Assembly (NCBI GenBank): GCA_032207245.1
Contig: CM063507.1
Coordinates: forward strand, 96,496,694 to 96,560,693
Source of the DNA: Pardosa pseudoannulata
Lineage: Eukaryota > Arthropoda > Arachnida > Araneae > Lycosidae
Direction: 5' to 3'
Length of the DNA stretch: 64,000 nt
Of the stretch, positions 60,901 through 62,520 are shown one piece after another (the first letter of the stretch is position 1; each line of letters starts with the position of its first letter). Position numbers and translations under genes: made by a program. The notes below the pieces were generated by a model. The model was not told where the DNA came from. It saw only the letters and a program-made list of their open reading frames with translations, and searched no databases.

Positions 60901-61248
60901 ATTCTTAGCTATATGCAGAAGCATATAATACTTTAAAGCTTTAAAATTAACTGATTCACTATATTTGCTCGAAAGAAGCTTATTTTAAAGTTTTTATTTG
61001 AACTGAACAATATTTCAGATAAAATAAGCATGGTACTCTGAAATATTCTTATAATGAAAGAAATAAAAATTACCATCAGGCTGTCTCTGTCGATGATAAA
61101 CTCGAATAGCAAAAGGATCACTCATGTTGGTTTTTATGAACCTAGTAGAAGAAGTATTATACTTCTGTACAGCTAAGATGTCATTCCCATAAAAGCTAGT
61201 TCCATAGATATAGTCTTCAAATATTGATATACCAAACAAGTTCTTAAC
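152..61248 (-). CDS. LRP1: LRP1 ortholog, partial gene of 26 internal exons
   Basis: Large multi-ligand endocytic receptor of the LDL-receptor family; in animals LRP1 is a type I membrane protein that binds and internalises lipoproteins, protease-inhibitor complexes and matrix proteins. The exons join in frame to about 1,343 residues of pure ectodomain: end of propeller 1, EGF, propeller 2, EGF, eight LA repeats, two EGFs, propeller 3, EGF, start of propeller 4. Order and inter-module spacing match vertebrate LRP1 as I remember it, rather than LRP2 or LRP4, including conserved words such as [13 protein letters not shown] and [12 protein letters not shown]. All introns are GT-AG on the minus strand. 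Signal peptide, propeller 1 start, C-terminal LA clusters, transmembrane segment and NPxY tail are outside the window. No stop or frameshift interrupts the joined exons, so the gene looks intact here. Confidence 0.93.
280..2580. other. intron between exons y and z
   Basis: 2.3-kb intron. It holds one complete copy of the 6-bp-duplication element (1554-2341). The rest is AT-rich sequence with no recognisable gene, RNA or other repeat. Confidence 0.85.
1554..2341 (+). mobile_element. non-autonomous DNA transposon 'TSD6', copy 1
   Basis: 788-bp element beginning CAGGGTATCTGCC and ending CAGAAACCATG. The ends form a short imperfect inverted repeat (CAGGGTATCTGC against CATGGTTTCTGC). It is flanked by the 6-bp direct duplication TAGATA at 1548-1553 and 2342-2347. 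It is non-coding. The word CATGACTTTCC and its variants are iterated near both ends, like the subterminal binding sites of hAT elements. The superfamily is not certain: the termini look hAT-like, but a 6-bp duplication is not the usual 8 bp. Confidence 0.85.
2581..2755 (-). CDS. LRP1: LRP1 exon y: propeller 4, blade 2
   Basis: 175 bases, about 58 residues: [52 protein letters not shown]. The YWTD position is degenerate (MFVTS). Human LRP1 is also irregular here (LFWTSYDTN), so the loss of the motif is inherited rather than a decay. The donor is GTAATT and the acceptor CATCCTAG. Confidence 0.92.
2756..4713. other. intron between exons x and y
   Basis: 2.0-kb AT-rich intron. It contains a small self-complementary CA/TA/TG microsatellite at about 3772-3811. 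No transposon ends or coding sequence recognised. Confidence 0.8.
4714..4840 (-). CDS. LRP1: LRP1 exon x: propeller 4, blade 1
   Basis: 127 bases, about 42 residues: [39 protein letters not shown]. It has a canonical IYWSD motif and an NLS sequon. It starts in phase 0. The donor is GTTAAT, a weak match to consensus, but the frame, the acceptor (TTTTAG) and the downstream join all agree. Confidence 0.92.
4957..5057 (-). CDS. LRP1: LRP1 exon w: propeller 4, first strand
   Basis: 101 bases, about 34 residues: [34 protein letters not shown]. Human has [23 protein letters not shown], so the PYYN is conserved too. It ends in phase 0. The donor is GTATGT and the acceptor CTTTTAG. The next intron is only 116 bases, the shortest in the window. 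Confidence 0.94.
5307..7538. repeat. perfect-length 1,116-bp direct tandem duplication
   Basis: Copy 1 is 5307-6422 and copy 2 is 6423-7538, exactly head to tail. Reading both through, I found one difference (A at 5870 against G at 6986). The unit is non-coding and AT-rich. The sequence after copy 2 runs to a Helitron-like terminus about 330 bases later, so the array may be internal to a Helitron. Near-identity means a recent duplication, an array kept uniform by conversion, or an assembly artefact. Confidence 0.93.
7839..7870 (+). mobile_element. Helitron-type 3' terminus
   Basis: A hairpin with stem CCCAG/CTGGG (7839-7843 with 7852-7856) is followed by ten bases and then CTAG before a T at 7871. 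This is the Helitron 3' signature: hairpin, then CTRR, inserted next to T. The matching 5' TC end was not located, so the element length is unknown; it may extend left through the tandem duplication. Confidence 0.6.
8490..8720. repeat. unclassified dispersed repeat, copy 1
   Basis: Shares long stretches with 45735-45880, for example GGGCCACCCCAC and AGCAGATCACAAG-type words in the same order. Less AT-rich than its surroundings. There is no coding continuity. It may be the body of a SINE or non-LTR retrotransposon. Confidence 0.5.
8935..9420. repeat. unclassified repeat block
   Basis: Comparatively GC-rich stretch. The segment GGAATTTGGAAGACTA near 9155 recurs at about 45898 and is followed by related sequence (TAGTAGGACTCTTGA against TTAGTGGACTTCTTGA after the Tc1 insertion there), so it belongs to the same repeat family. 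The short open frames inside show no recognisable protein. Confidence 0.4.
9660..9791 (-). CDS. LRP1: LRP1 exon v: EGF module after propeller 3
   Basis: 132 bases, phase 1-1, about 44 residues: [40 protein letters not shown]. Human has [23 protein letters not shown] at this place, including the unusual PHLM. NNT is a potential glycosylation site. The donor is GTAAGT and the acceptor TTTAAAG. Confidence 0.94.
10555..11035 (+). repeat. possible solo LTR
   Basis: Starts TGTGACGTTG, contains an AATAAA-type signal (TTTAATAAATCTTG near 10976), is followed by GTCTGTTTTAAT and ends ...GGACA. The TGT...ACA ends and the internal polyadenylation signal resemble a long terminal repeat. No target-site duplication, primer-binding site or coding region was found, so this is tentative. 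Confidence 0.25.
11615..12280. repeat. dispersed repeat family R1, copy 1
   Basis: Shares collinear sequence with 19780-20380: AAGCCCTAAAGTCTATTC, then ATCATATTTCCC-type words, CTTTAGCAGATGGCTCTAA-type words, and AAAATAATAGGGGCAATTTC. Both copies have (TA)n or TATATA at their ends. Unclassified; no intact open frame. Confidence 0.6.
13150..13430. repeat. TA/TG-rich microsatellite
   Basis: About 280 bases of TATATA, TGTGTG and TATGTA runs. The long isoleucine-tyrosine open frame across it is an artefact of the repeat. It lies within 70 bases of the exon u donor. Confidence 0.9.
13496..13592 (-). CDS. LRP1: LRP1 exon u: propeller 3, closing strand
   Basis: 97 bases, about 32 residues: [33 protein letters not shown]. 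Human LRP1 has [31 protein letters not shown], a very close match for so short an exon. It has an NGT sequon. The donor is GTATGT and the acceptor TTTGAAG. A (TA/TG)-rich microsatellite sits within 70 bases downstream of the donor. Confidence 0.94.
13866..14140. repeat. dispersed repeat family R2, copy 1
   Basis: Collinear with about 56197-56440: AGAAGACCTCCA, ATTTGGGAACTTGGAG, CACAAGCCTATTTCACATGC, CTTACTGAGCTA. Moderately GC-rich, no coding capacity. Its class is not recognised. Confidence 0.55.
14145..14305 (+). repeat. tRNA-derived SINE
   Basis: The head contains a good RNA polymerase III A box (TAGCCGAATGG, 14149-14159) and a B box (GAGTTCAAATCC, 14192-14203) at tRNA spacing. It is followed by a tRNA-unrelated body ending GCAGACTGTAGTCC and an A-rich tail. 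Relatives with the same body and tail are at 45400-45500, 45509-45646 and 54120-54240. It is not a functional tRNA gene: the cloverleaf is incomplete and the head runs straight into the SINE body. Confidence 0.75.
14855..15600. repeat. diverged tandem duplication
   Basis: The segment beginning TTTGCTTCTATTCCAAGAAG at about 14857 recurs at about 15413, and related sequence continues for roughly 150-190 bases (ACAAAAGAGTT, CATTTAAG-type words). It looks like an old local duplication with a period of about 556 bases, much older than the one at 5307. Confidence 0.55.
15890..16170. repeat. dispersed repeat family R3, copy 1
   Basis: Contains TTTGAATTTTGCTAAC, GGATGCCTCATCCATTCC and ends ATTATTATATAGGGGAT. 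The same order of words is found at about 29430-29700 and 30060-30238. Unclassified; the last word resembles a retroposon tail. Confidence 0.5.
16513..16660 (-). CDS. LRP1: LRP1 exon t: propeller 3, blades 5-6
   Basis: 148 bases, about 49 residues: [46 protein letters not shown]. It has a canonical VYWTDW motif and [10 protein letters not shown], typical of the sixth blade. It ends in phase 0. The donor is GTAAGA. The acceptor tract is short, CTCCTTTCAG. Confidence 0.93.
16661..17623. other. intron between exons s and t
   Basis: 1.0-kb AT-rich intron. I see no repeat, RNA or coding feature in it. Confidence 0.8.
17624..17794 (-). CDS. LRP1: LRP1 exon s: propeller 3, blades 3-4
   Basis: 171 bases, about 57 residues: [20 protein letters not shown], then [20 protein letters not shown]. 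Matches vertebrate LRP1 [20 protein letters not shown] and ILWIDARSDAIYSARYDG. The first base completes a glycine codon and the last two begin an arginine codon with the next exon. The donor is GTAAAT. Confidence 0.94.
17795..19099. other. intron between exons r and s
   Basis: 1.3-kb AT-rich intron. No recognisable element, apart from a short repeated word TTTAGTTGAGTAAGAG (near 17896 and 18219). Confidence 0.75.
19100..19304 (-). CDS. LRP1: LRP1 exon r: propeller 3, blades 2-3
   Basis: 205 bases, about 68 residues. [20 protein letters not shown], then [19 protein letters not shown], then [29 protein letters not shown], with its atypical WVES in place of WTDS, is also found in vertebrate LRP1. 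The acceptor is CACTCTAG and the donor GTAAAA. Confidence 0.94.
19402..19481. repeat. (TA)40 microsatellite
   Basis: About 80 uninterrupted bases of TA. It lies about 100 bases downstream of where exon r's acceptor branch region would be. Likely to be length-polymorphic and a risk for assembly. Confidence 0.95.
19780..20380. repeat. dispersed repeat family R1, copy 2
   Basis: Collinear with 11615-12280. Includes TAAGCCCTAGAGTCTATCC, ATGAGGAAAATAATAGGGGC and TTCAAAAGAAGTATTC. Open frames in either strand are short and unrecognised. Confidence 0.6.
21098..21298 (-). CDS. LRP1: LRP1 exon q: propeller 3, blade 1
   Basis: 201 bases, phase 1-1, 67 residues. [20 protein letters not shown] opens the third propeller (human has [16 protein letters not shown]). 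The exon then encodes [14 protein letters not shown] and [19 protein letters not shown]. The 13-residue [13 protein letters not shown] stretch is one of the strongest markers that the gene is LRP1. The acceptor follows an A-rich tract (TTTAAAG) and the donor is GTAAGT. Confidence 0.94.
21775..21860. repeat. ATTTAAAT-rich palindromic cluster
   Basis: At least five copies of GATTTAAATCA or close variants in 85 bases; a related cluster is at about 44945-45000. Each word is self-complementary. Probably the terminal part of a degraded transposon. Confidence 0.5.
22528..23314 (+). mobile_element. non-autonomous DNA transposon 'TSD6', copy 2
   Basis: 787 bases, from CAGGGTATCTGCC to GCGGAAACCATG. 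Flanked by the duplication TCATTA at 22522-22527 and 23315-23320. Nearly the same sequence throughout as copy 1, same orientation. Confidence 0.88.
23648..23773 (-). CDS. LRP1: LRP1 exon p: second EGF module before propeller 3
   Basis: 126 bases, phase 1-1, about 42 residues. [20 protein letters not shown] is followed by [19 protein letters not shown]. Human LRP1 ends the equivalent module with GWVLEPDGESC, a close match. No clear Asn/Asp-hydroxylation or calcium-binding EGF signature is seen. The donor is GTAAAT and the acceptor ATCTAG. Confidence 0.92.
23861..24648. mobile_element. hAT-like element with 5-bp duplication, copy A
   Basis: 788 bases. Ends CAGGGATCCCAC and GTGGGAACCCTG are inverted repeats. 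The 5-bp duplication GTATT is at 23856-23860 and 24649-24653. AAGGACTTT words are iterated near both ends. It contains a decayed Helitron-like 3' end (ACTAGCTGATTATACC, 24268-24283, minus orientation). Copy B is 42545-43655. Confidence 0.85.
24788..26363. mobile_element. degenerate hAT-like element
   Basis: Outer ends CAAGGGTTCCCAC and GTGGGAACCTTG are inverted repeats of the hAT type. No clear target duplication. A 600-bp element sits inside (25624-26223), so the original was about 976 bases. The outer identity is inferred from the termini only. Confidence 0.55.
25624..26223. mobile_element. hAT-like MITE nested in another element
   Basis: Ends CAGGCTTGCAA and TTGCAAGCCTG are perfect inverted repeats. 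AAAAGTGAC words are iterated just inside both ends. A flanking AATAT is found on both sides, with one extra base at the right junction. Non-coding, 600 bases. Confidence 0.75.
26477..26593 (-). CDS. LRP1: LRP1 exon o: first EGF module after the LA cluster
   Basis: 117 bases, phase 1-1, about 39 residues. [20 protein letters not shown] is followed by [17 protein letters not shown], six cysteines. The pair of EGF modules between an LA cluster and a propeller is standard LDL-receptor architecture. The donor is GTATAT and the acceptor TTAATAG. A degenerate hAT-like element ends about 115 bases downstream of the donor. Confidence 0.92.
26594..28825. other. intron between exons n and o
   Basis: 2.2-kb intron. 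Around 28080-28230 the plus strand reads [20 protein letters not shown] and then hits a stop, which resembles the helix-turn-helix start of a pogo-like transposase, much decayed. Nothing else was recognised; 27600-28300 is less AT-rich than its surroundings. Confidence 0.5.
28826..28954 (-). CDS. LRP1: LRP1 exon n: LA repeat 8
   Basis: 129 bases, phase 1-1. Last repeat of the cluster: [20 protein letters not shown], then [23 protein letters not shown]. Two sequons (NKT, NVT). The donor is GTGAGT and the acceptor CTTTTAG. With exons h to m this makes eight repeats, the same number as the second cluster of vertebrate LRP1. Confidence 0.92.
29430..30238. repeat. dispersed repeat family R3, two adjacent copies
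   Basis: Both copies carry CATTAAACGCT, GGGGTGGATTTCGAAC, TTTGAATTTTGCTAACCC, CTTCATAAATTC and an AGGCTATTATTA-type end. The second copy ends ATTATTATATAGGGGAT at about 30238. They are separated by unrelated sequence with the hairpin. Confidence 0.55.
30006..30060. repeat. perfect 24-bp inverted repeat
   Basis: Left arm 30006-30029 and right arm 30037-30060 are exact reverse complements, separated by a 7-base loop. The arms read CCTCTTATTC... and ...GAATAAGAGG. It lies inside an intron between repeat copies. Confidence 0.93.
30311..30430 (-). CDS. LRP1: LRP1 exon m: LA repeat 7
   Basis: 120 bases, phase 1-1. The repeat runs [20 protein letters not shown] to [19 protein letters not shown]. 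It has an NVT sequon just before the first cysteine and an intact acidic box. The donor is GTAAAG, weaker than average. A repeat of the 'ATTATTATATAGGGGAT' family ends about 75 bases downstream of the donor. Confidence 0.92.
31081..31875 (+). mobile_element. non-autonomous DNA transposon 'TSD6', copy 3
   Basis: 795 bases, from CAGGGTATCTGCC to GCGCAGAAACCATG. The flanking duplication TATATA is at 31075-31080 and 31876-31881. Same orientation as the other copies. Confidence 0.86.
33188..34308. mobile_element. Tigger/pogo-type DNA transposon relic
   Basis: 1,121 bases. The ends are imperfect inverted repeats (CAGTTGAACATGTTTATAACG against CAGTCTAACTTGTTTATAACA), flanked by TA on both sides. 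It encodes a broken transposase on the minus strand. Much of the N-terminal half is missing, so it is an internally deleted copy. Confidence 0.8.
33426..34030 (-). pseudogene. Tigger-type DDE transposase fragment
   Basis: The minus strand encodes [20 protein letters not shown] near 34010-33950, the hallmark of Tigger/jerky DDE transposases around the second catalytic aspartate. After a stop it continues as [21 protein letters not shown] and an acidic C-terminal region down to 33426. In-frame stops separate the parts, so it is dead. Confidence 0.8.
34455..34583 (-). CDS. LRP1: LRP1 exon l: LA repeat 6
   Basis: 129 bases, phase 1-1. A basic linker KPRRKY leads into [19 protein letters not shown], then [16 protein letters not shown]. 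The calcium box has lysine in place of the usual glycine or asparagine (DKSDE), which the family tolerates. The donor is GTAAGT and the acceptor TTTTAAG. Confidence 0.93.
34584..36892. other. intron between exons k and l
   Basis: 2.3-kb AT-rich intron. At 34811-34828 the word GGTTGAGAATCACTG looks like the 3' end of a hAT (Charlie-like) element with no visible partner. About 36125-36290 shares TTTCCATGTGTAAGTC-type sequence and following words with 21610-21760, a possible degraded MITE. No coding feature. Confidence 0.65.
36893..37129 (-). CDS. LRP1: LRP1 exon k: LA repeats 4 and 5
   Basis: 237 bases, phase 1-1, about 79 residues. It encodes two class A repeats in one exon: [20 protein letters not shown] to [15 protein letters not shown], then [20 protein letters not shown] to [16 protein letters not shown]. 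Both calcium boxes are intact. The other LA exons here carry one repeat each, so this is either an ancestral pair or an intron loss. The donor is GTAAGT. Confidence 0.93.
37130..38799. other. intron between exons j and k
   Basis: 1.7-kb AT-rich intron. I see no transposon ends, RNA gene or coding sequence in it. Confidence 0.75.
38800..38925 (-). CDS. LRP1: LRP1 exon j: LA repeat 3, with an expanded calcium box
   Basis: 126 bases, phase 1-1. The class A repeat runs [20 protein letters not shown], then [21 protein letters not shown]. The normal box is DCGDxSDE; here it reads [10 protein letters not shown], two residues longer, within a GAT-rich stretch (GATAATGATGATTCTGAC). All six cysteines are present and the frame stays open, so this is a variant repeat rather than a sequencing frameshift. 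Whether it still binds calcium normally cannot be told from sequence. Confidence 0.92.
39144..39925 (+). mobile_element. non-autonomous DNA transposon 'TSD6', copy 4
   Basis: 782 bases, from CAGGGTATCTGC to GCGGAAACCATG. Duplication CATAAA at 39138-39143 and 39926-39931. Same orientation as the other copies. Confidence 0.88.
40703..41559. mobile_element. PIF/Harbinger transposon relic
   Basis: 857 bases between TTA duplications (40700-40702 and 41560-41562). The ends are imperfect inverted repeats: GGATCATTTTCACCAAAATC on the left and, read inward, GGGCCATATTCACCACGATT on the right. It contains the start of a HARBI1-like transposase on the minus strand. Confidence 0.75.
40991..41373 (-). pseudogene. 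HARBI1-like transposase N-terminal fragment, frameshifted
   Basis: Starts [19 protein letters not shown] at 41373, shifts frame near 41300, then continues as [19 protein letters not shown] and [20 protein letters not shown]. The YRFxK...[13 protein letters not shown] pattern is typical of the N-terminal domain of Harbinger transposases. The DDE catalytic region is absent. Confidence 0.75.
42545..43655. mobile_element. hAT-like element with 5-bp duplication, copy B
   Basis: 1,111 bases. Ends CAAGGTTCCCAC and ATGGGAACCCTG; duplication CATTC at 42540-42544 and 43656-43660. Same family as 23861-24648, but about 320 bases longer, with extra sequence around 43140-43520 that copy A lacks. It also contains the decayed Helitron-like end (CTGGCTGATTATACC near 42930) after a (TA)n tract. 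No transposase recognised. Confidence 0.85.
43898..44026 (-). CDS. LRP1: LRP1 exon i: LA repeat 2
   Basis: 129 bases, phase 1-1. One class A repeat, [20 protein letters not shown] followed by [13 protein letters not shown] and QCK, with six cysteines and an intact calcium box. The donor is GTAAGG. A Tigger-type transposon relic begins about 50 bases upstream of this exon's acceptor (44074 onward). Confidence 0.93.
44074..44649. mobile_element. Tigger/pogo-type element, internally deleted
   Basis: 576 bases. Ends CAGTAGAACCTC and GGGGTTCTACTG, the standard Tigger termini; TA on both sides (44072-44073, 44650-44651). TAACGACC and its complement are repeated inside the ends. It retains only the C-terminal end of the transposase. 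Confidence 0.88.
44251..44487 (+). pseudogene. Tigger transposase C-terminal fragment
   Basis: Open for 78 codons: [20 protein letters not shown], then [16 protein letters not shown] and a stop. The ending QxSIxDFFxK is the usual C-terminus of Tigger-type transposases. The DDE domain is missing, so the fragment is non-functional. It has few defects, so the insertion may be fairly young. Confidence 0.75.
45400..45650 (+). repeat. two adjacent SINE relics
   Basis: 45400-45500 and 45509-45646 both carry the body CATAGACGTTTATAGCTGTT / CACAGATGTTCATGACTGTT, then a TTCAGAATTAGCTTT word and a GTAGACTAC end, as in the SINE at 14145. The heads are degraded (GTGTTAGAATCCCACTA is the B-box region of the second). 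Confidence 0.6.
45917..46428. mobile_element. Tc1/mariner-type element, internally deleted
   Basis: 512 bases. The two ends form a 29-bp inverted repeat with one mismatch, starting CACTCAAGAGCCAAAACATT. TA is on both sides (45915-45916 and 46429-46430). The minus strand keeps a C-terminal piece of the transposase. Confidence 0.88.
45950..46180 (-). pseudogene. Tc1-like transposase C-terminal fragment
   Basis: The minus strand reads [35 protein letters not shown] and [15 protein letters not shown]. [19 protein letters not shown] is the usual last segment of Tc1-family transposases. The DDE region is gone and upstream frames contain stops. Confidence 0.8.
46704..46856 (-). CDS. LRP1: LRP1 exon h: LA repeat 1 of the second cluster
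   Basis: 153 bases, phase 1-1, about 51 residues. A short linker with an NYT sequon leads into an LDL-receptor class A repeat: [21 protein letters not shown], then [12 protein letters not shown], then GGRC. The acidic box that binds calcium is complete. In human LRP1 this repeat corresponds to the first of the eight repeats that bind receptor-associated protein and many ligands. The donor is GTAGGC, a little off consensus. Confidence 0.93.
47930..48140. repeat. dispersed repeat family R4
   Basis: Related to about 23320-23460 and 42400-42540: CCTCCAAGTT / CTCCAAGTTTT, GGCAGGCCAAGCCTGGGAAT, TTCTGCTT, then GAGGACCCATT. Unclassified. Confidence 0.5.
48195..48246. repeat. 24-bp hairpin with 4-base loop
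   Basis: Left arm 48195-48218 pairs with 48223-48246. One position (48213 with 48228) is G opposite T, a wobble pair in RNA; all others are Watson-Crick. It lies about 85 bases downstream of the exon g donor (48330), so it would be in the intron of the transcript. Confidence 0.9.
48331..48453 (-). CDS. LRP1: LRP1 exon g: EGF-like module after propeller 2
   Basis: 123 bases, phase 1-1, about 41 residues. [19 protein letters not shown] is followed by [18 protein letters not shown], giving six cysteines and the NNGGC signature. It separates propeller 2 from the LA cluster. The acceptor is TTCATTAG and the donor GTAATT. Confidence 0.93.
48454..50560. other. intron between exons f and g
   Basis: 2.1-kb intron; the larger part of its right half is the hAT-like element 49442-50341. 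The rest shows no recognised feature. Confidence 0.75.
49442..50341. mobile_element. hAT-like element with 5-bp duplication, second family
   Basis: 900 bases. Ends CAAGGTTAGAC and GCTGAACCATG are weak inverted repeats. Duplication TTGAA at 49437-49441 and 50342-50346. TAAGCACTTTT words are iterated near both ends. Non-coding. Confidence 0.7.
50561..50750 (-). CDS. LRP1: LRP1 exon f: propeller 2, last blade
   Basis: 190 bases, phase 0 in and phase 1 out, about 63 residues. [19 protein letters not shown] is followed by [15 protein letters not shown] and a closing strand [18 protein letters not shown] is the degenerate YWTD of the sixth blade; human has LFWTEYRSGSVYRL at the same place. The acceptor is ACTGTAG and the donor GTATTT. 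Confidence 0.92.
50751..52024. other. intron between exons e and f
   Basis: 1.3-kb intron, of which about 900 bases is an AT-rich element with inverted ends (51100-52005) reaching almost to the exon e donor. Confidence 0.75.
51100..52005. mobile_element. MITE-like element next to a splice donor
   Basis: Inverted ends AGTATCCGTCTACGTT (left) and, read inward from the right, AGGTATCCGTCTATGTT. TAA flanks both sides, as in Harbinger-type insertions. About 905 bases, no coding capacity. It ends roughly 15-20 bases from the exon e donor (52019-52024). Confidence 0.65.
52025..52259 (-). CDS. LRP1: LRP1 exon e: propeller 2, blades 3-5
   Basis: 235 bases, about 78 residues. It starts with [21 protein letters not shown], continues through [14 protein letters not shown] and [20 protein letters not shown], and ends at [12 protein letters not shown]. 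Like human propeller 2, this blade carries a long insertion between the YWSDW strand and the IERAxMDGS strand, which supports assignment to this propeller. The donor is GTAGGT at 52019-52024, only about 15-20 bases from the end of a transposon-like element in the downstream intron. Confidence 0.93.
52800..52905. repeat. MITE-like segment
   Basis: Contains AAAATAAGACCCAGTCTTAT, then TTAATTTTTTTCTACAAAAG, then CTTATTTTCAGGGGATGCC. From memory this resembles a short DNA-transposon relic common in many animal genomes; I cannot name the family with certainty. Confidence 0.4.
53099..53887 (+). mobile_element. non-autonomous DNA transposon 'TSD6', copy 5
   Basis: 789 bases, from CAGGGTATCTGCC to GCGCAGAAAAAATG. 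Duplication CAAATG at 53093-53098 and 53888-53893. Same orientation as the other four. Its last bases differ slightly (AAAAAATG in place of AAACCATG). Confidence 0.87.
54120..54240 (+). repeat. SINE relic
   Basis: Has the B-box-like TTGAAATCAAGCTTC, then GATCGATGTTTGTAACCATT, TCTTGGTCTCATTAG and AACAGTAGAC, in the same order as in the SINE at 14145. The A box is degraded. Confidence 0.6.
54802..54976 (-). CDS. LRP1: LRP1 exon d: propeller 2, blades 2-3
   Basis: 175 bases, entering with two bases of a split glycine codon and leaving with two. About 58 residues: [20 protein letters not shown], then a [12 protein letters not shown] strand, [15 protein letters not shown]. It contains a full LYWTD motif and the GLAVDWxGxNLYW blade consensus. 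NMS is a potential N-glycosylation site. The donor is GTAAGT. The codons before the donor are AAA AGG, encoded on the plus strand by a run of C and T residues. Confidence 0.93.
55608..56188. mobile_element. hAT MITE with perfect 8-bp duplication
   Basis: 581 bases. Ends CAGGCATGCCCAACCCATGG and GGGTTGGACACCCCTG are inverted repeats of the common hAT type. The 8-bp duplication CCCTAGGA is at 55600-55607 and 56189-56196, as expected for hAT. No transposase. It interrupts an older R2 repeat. Confidence 0.88.
56197..56440. repeat. dispersed repeat family R2, copy 2
   Basis: Collinear with 13866-14140 (ATTTGGGAGCTTGGAG, CACAAACCTATTTTACATGC, CTTGCTGACTGAGCTA). Its left part appears to lie before the hAT insertion, at about 55540-55600. 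Confidence 0.5.
57754..57993 (-). CDS. LRP1: LRP1 exon c: first blades of propeller 2
   Basis: 240 bases, phase 1-1, about 80 residues. It opens with [21 protein letters not shown], the first strand of the second propeller, and continues through [17 protein letters not shown] (blade 1, YWTD variant YYSD) to [18 protein letters not shown]. Human LRP1 has the equivalent IGRQKIDGTERETILKDG, so orthology is well supported in this exon. The acceptor is CTTGCAG and the donor GTAAAA. Confidence 0.93.
57994..59327. other. intron between exons b and c
   Basis: 1.3-kb AT-rich intron. Words such as TTTCCCTGGTAACCACTC (about 58624) and CCCTAATGAGTGGCCAC (about 59164), together with CCTGACTTTTTC-type words, suggest one or two decayed hAT-like elements, but no clean ends were found. 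Confidence 0.5.
59328..59468 (-). CDS. LRP1: LRP1 exon b: EGF-like module after propeller 1
   Basis: 141 bases, phase 1-1. It encodes about 47 residues with six cysteines in EGF spacing: [14 protein letters not shown], then CKCKAGFKL, then GKKC. NNGGC is the signature of LRP-type EGF modules packed against a propeller. The donor is GTGAGT and the acceptor TTATAG. The split codon with the previous exon gives valine, and the one with the next gives alanine. The human counterpart has the same place between the propeller-1 YHQRRQP strand and the LFLVYG start of propeller 2. Confidence 0.93.
59469..61073. other. intron between exons a and b
   Basis: 1.6-kb intron with a GC-richer repeat at about 59545-59910, close to the exon b acceptor. 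A hAT-like word CAGTAGTACTCATATTTTAG occurs near 59960. No coding exon recognised. Confidence 0.7.
59545..59910. repeat. GC-rich unclassified repeat
   Basis: About 365 bases of near-balanced base composition in very AT-rich DNA. It is open for 95 codons on the plus strand and 94 on the minus, but neither product is recognisable. The tail AGTCTAGGGCTTTAAGC recalls the start of repeat R1 in reverse. Most likely part of a retroelement. Confidence 0.4.
61074..61248 (-). CDS. LRP1: LRP1 exon a: last blade of beta-propeller 1
   Basis: 175 bases, starting in phase 0 and ending with one base of a split codon. It encodes about 58 residues from [16 protein letters not shown] to YHRQRQPD. The pattern FGIS(I/V)FEDYIY followed by a VYHRQRQP closing strand is the classic end of an LRP YWTD propeller, just before an EGF module. 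Two N-glycosylation sequons (NTS, NMS) are visible. The acceptor reads TTTTAG and the donor GTAATT. This is the most 5' exon in the window; the preceding exon must lie beyond 64000, across an intron longer than 2.7 kb. Confidence 0.93.
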
Positions 61249-61377
61249 CTAAAATTTTAATAGAAATATATTAAACAAGTGGCAAGTAATGTAAAACAAC
61301 TATAATCATATTATAAAAGGAAAGTAAAAAATGAATTACAAATTGCGGTTTTAATTAAATATATAATTAACCTTTAA

Positions 61378-62520
61378 CACTAGAATTACGGTGGTCTTTG
61401 AATATCTGCATATTTCTCTATATGATATAATATATTTGTAAAAAATAAATTAAAATAACGCAAATTATGACAACTATAGTTTATTTTAAAGAATATAAAT
61501 ACTTTGCAGGCATGTATTTTAGTAAGGATCAACTAAACGATATACTACTCTAATAAACTTCCAAGCACTAAGAGCTTTACTAGAACAAATGTGACGTTTA
61601 GCATAGGATGTCGATCCTGCATTTTCTTGCAATATATTTTGCAAGGACCTCCGACCAGATGTATTTGAAGTATTTTCTACTTTCCAAACAGTTCCATCAC
61701 TAGCAGTTTCTTTACAAGTGTTAGTCTGAATTACGTTGAATTTCACATTCCCTTTTGAGAGTCTACTAGTTCCCGCTTTGGCATTGTTAGGTACGGCAAA
61801 ATTTGAACTCGTAGAAACAAATCCATTTGTACTTTCACTTGAGCTAGAGGATGATATTGCCTGATTGCTCTCTATAATAAATTCAGAACCACAAGATACT
61901 TCATCTCCATCTTTATCTGTAGAATTATTTTCGATTTCAGAACCGGAATAAGCATCAGACAGTTCTTGCATCAGTTTCACGATTTCTTCATGTGTTAGTC
62001 CTTTTTCACATCTTTTTAACAAATTCTTATAATAGAATAAAATTTTCCACTAAAACTTATTATGAATAATAAACAAAATTTCTAAGAAAAATCTATACAC
62101 GTCCAGCTCAACGTTCAGCTCGTAATAATCTCTTTTCTGTTTTCTTTCCACAAAGAAAAGTATTGAACATATTTCAAATCATGTGACTGGTAGATGTGAC
62201 TACGAATACCCACCATATTTTTTCCTTTGTTTGTATTTTGTTTAGCAGGTGCAAATAAAAATAGTTTACAGAAGTAACAGTGTTCAGATAATACAATGGA
62301 ATGTATTCACATTTCTTTTCTCTCAAAGGGGTCAAAATGATACCTGCTGCATTTCTAGGTATAATCATTTGTCGATTTTCTTGAAATCTTTACTATTTCG
62401 TAAATCACAATGATTTAGAAAAAGTCCAGAAAAGATTAAGATATTTGCAAAAAAAACAGAAGAGCTGTCAGACATAAAAGTTCCCTAGGTGTGAAATTGA
62501 CCCCTTCCGTAATTCTAGTG
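61378..62520. mobile_element. piggyBac-type element, internally deleted
   Basis: 1,143 bases between TTAA duplications (61374-61377 and 62521-62524). The ends are a perfect 14-bp inverted repeat, CACTAGAATTACGG and its complement. It carries the N-terminal part of a transposase on the minus strand. Confidence 0.9.
61519..62022 (-). pseudogene. piggyBac-like transposase N-terminal fragment
   Basis: Open for 167 codons from MLKRCEKGLTHEEIVKLMQE. The first half is acidic and serine-rich, as in piggyBac N-termini. Then come DGTVWKVENTSNTSGRRSLQ and GSTSYAKRHICSSKALSAWK, resembling the DGTxW...SGR...N and GPTxxAKR...SALSAW region at the start of the DDE_Tnp_1_7 domain. It ends at a stop before the catalytic aspartates, so it is not a working transposase. 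Confidence 0.75.
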
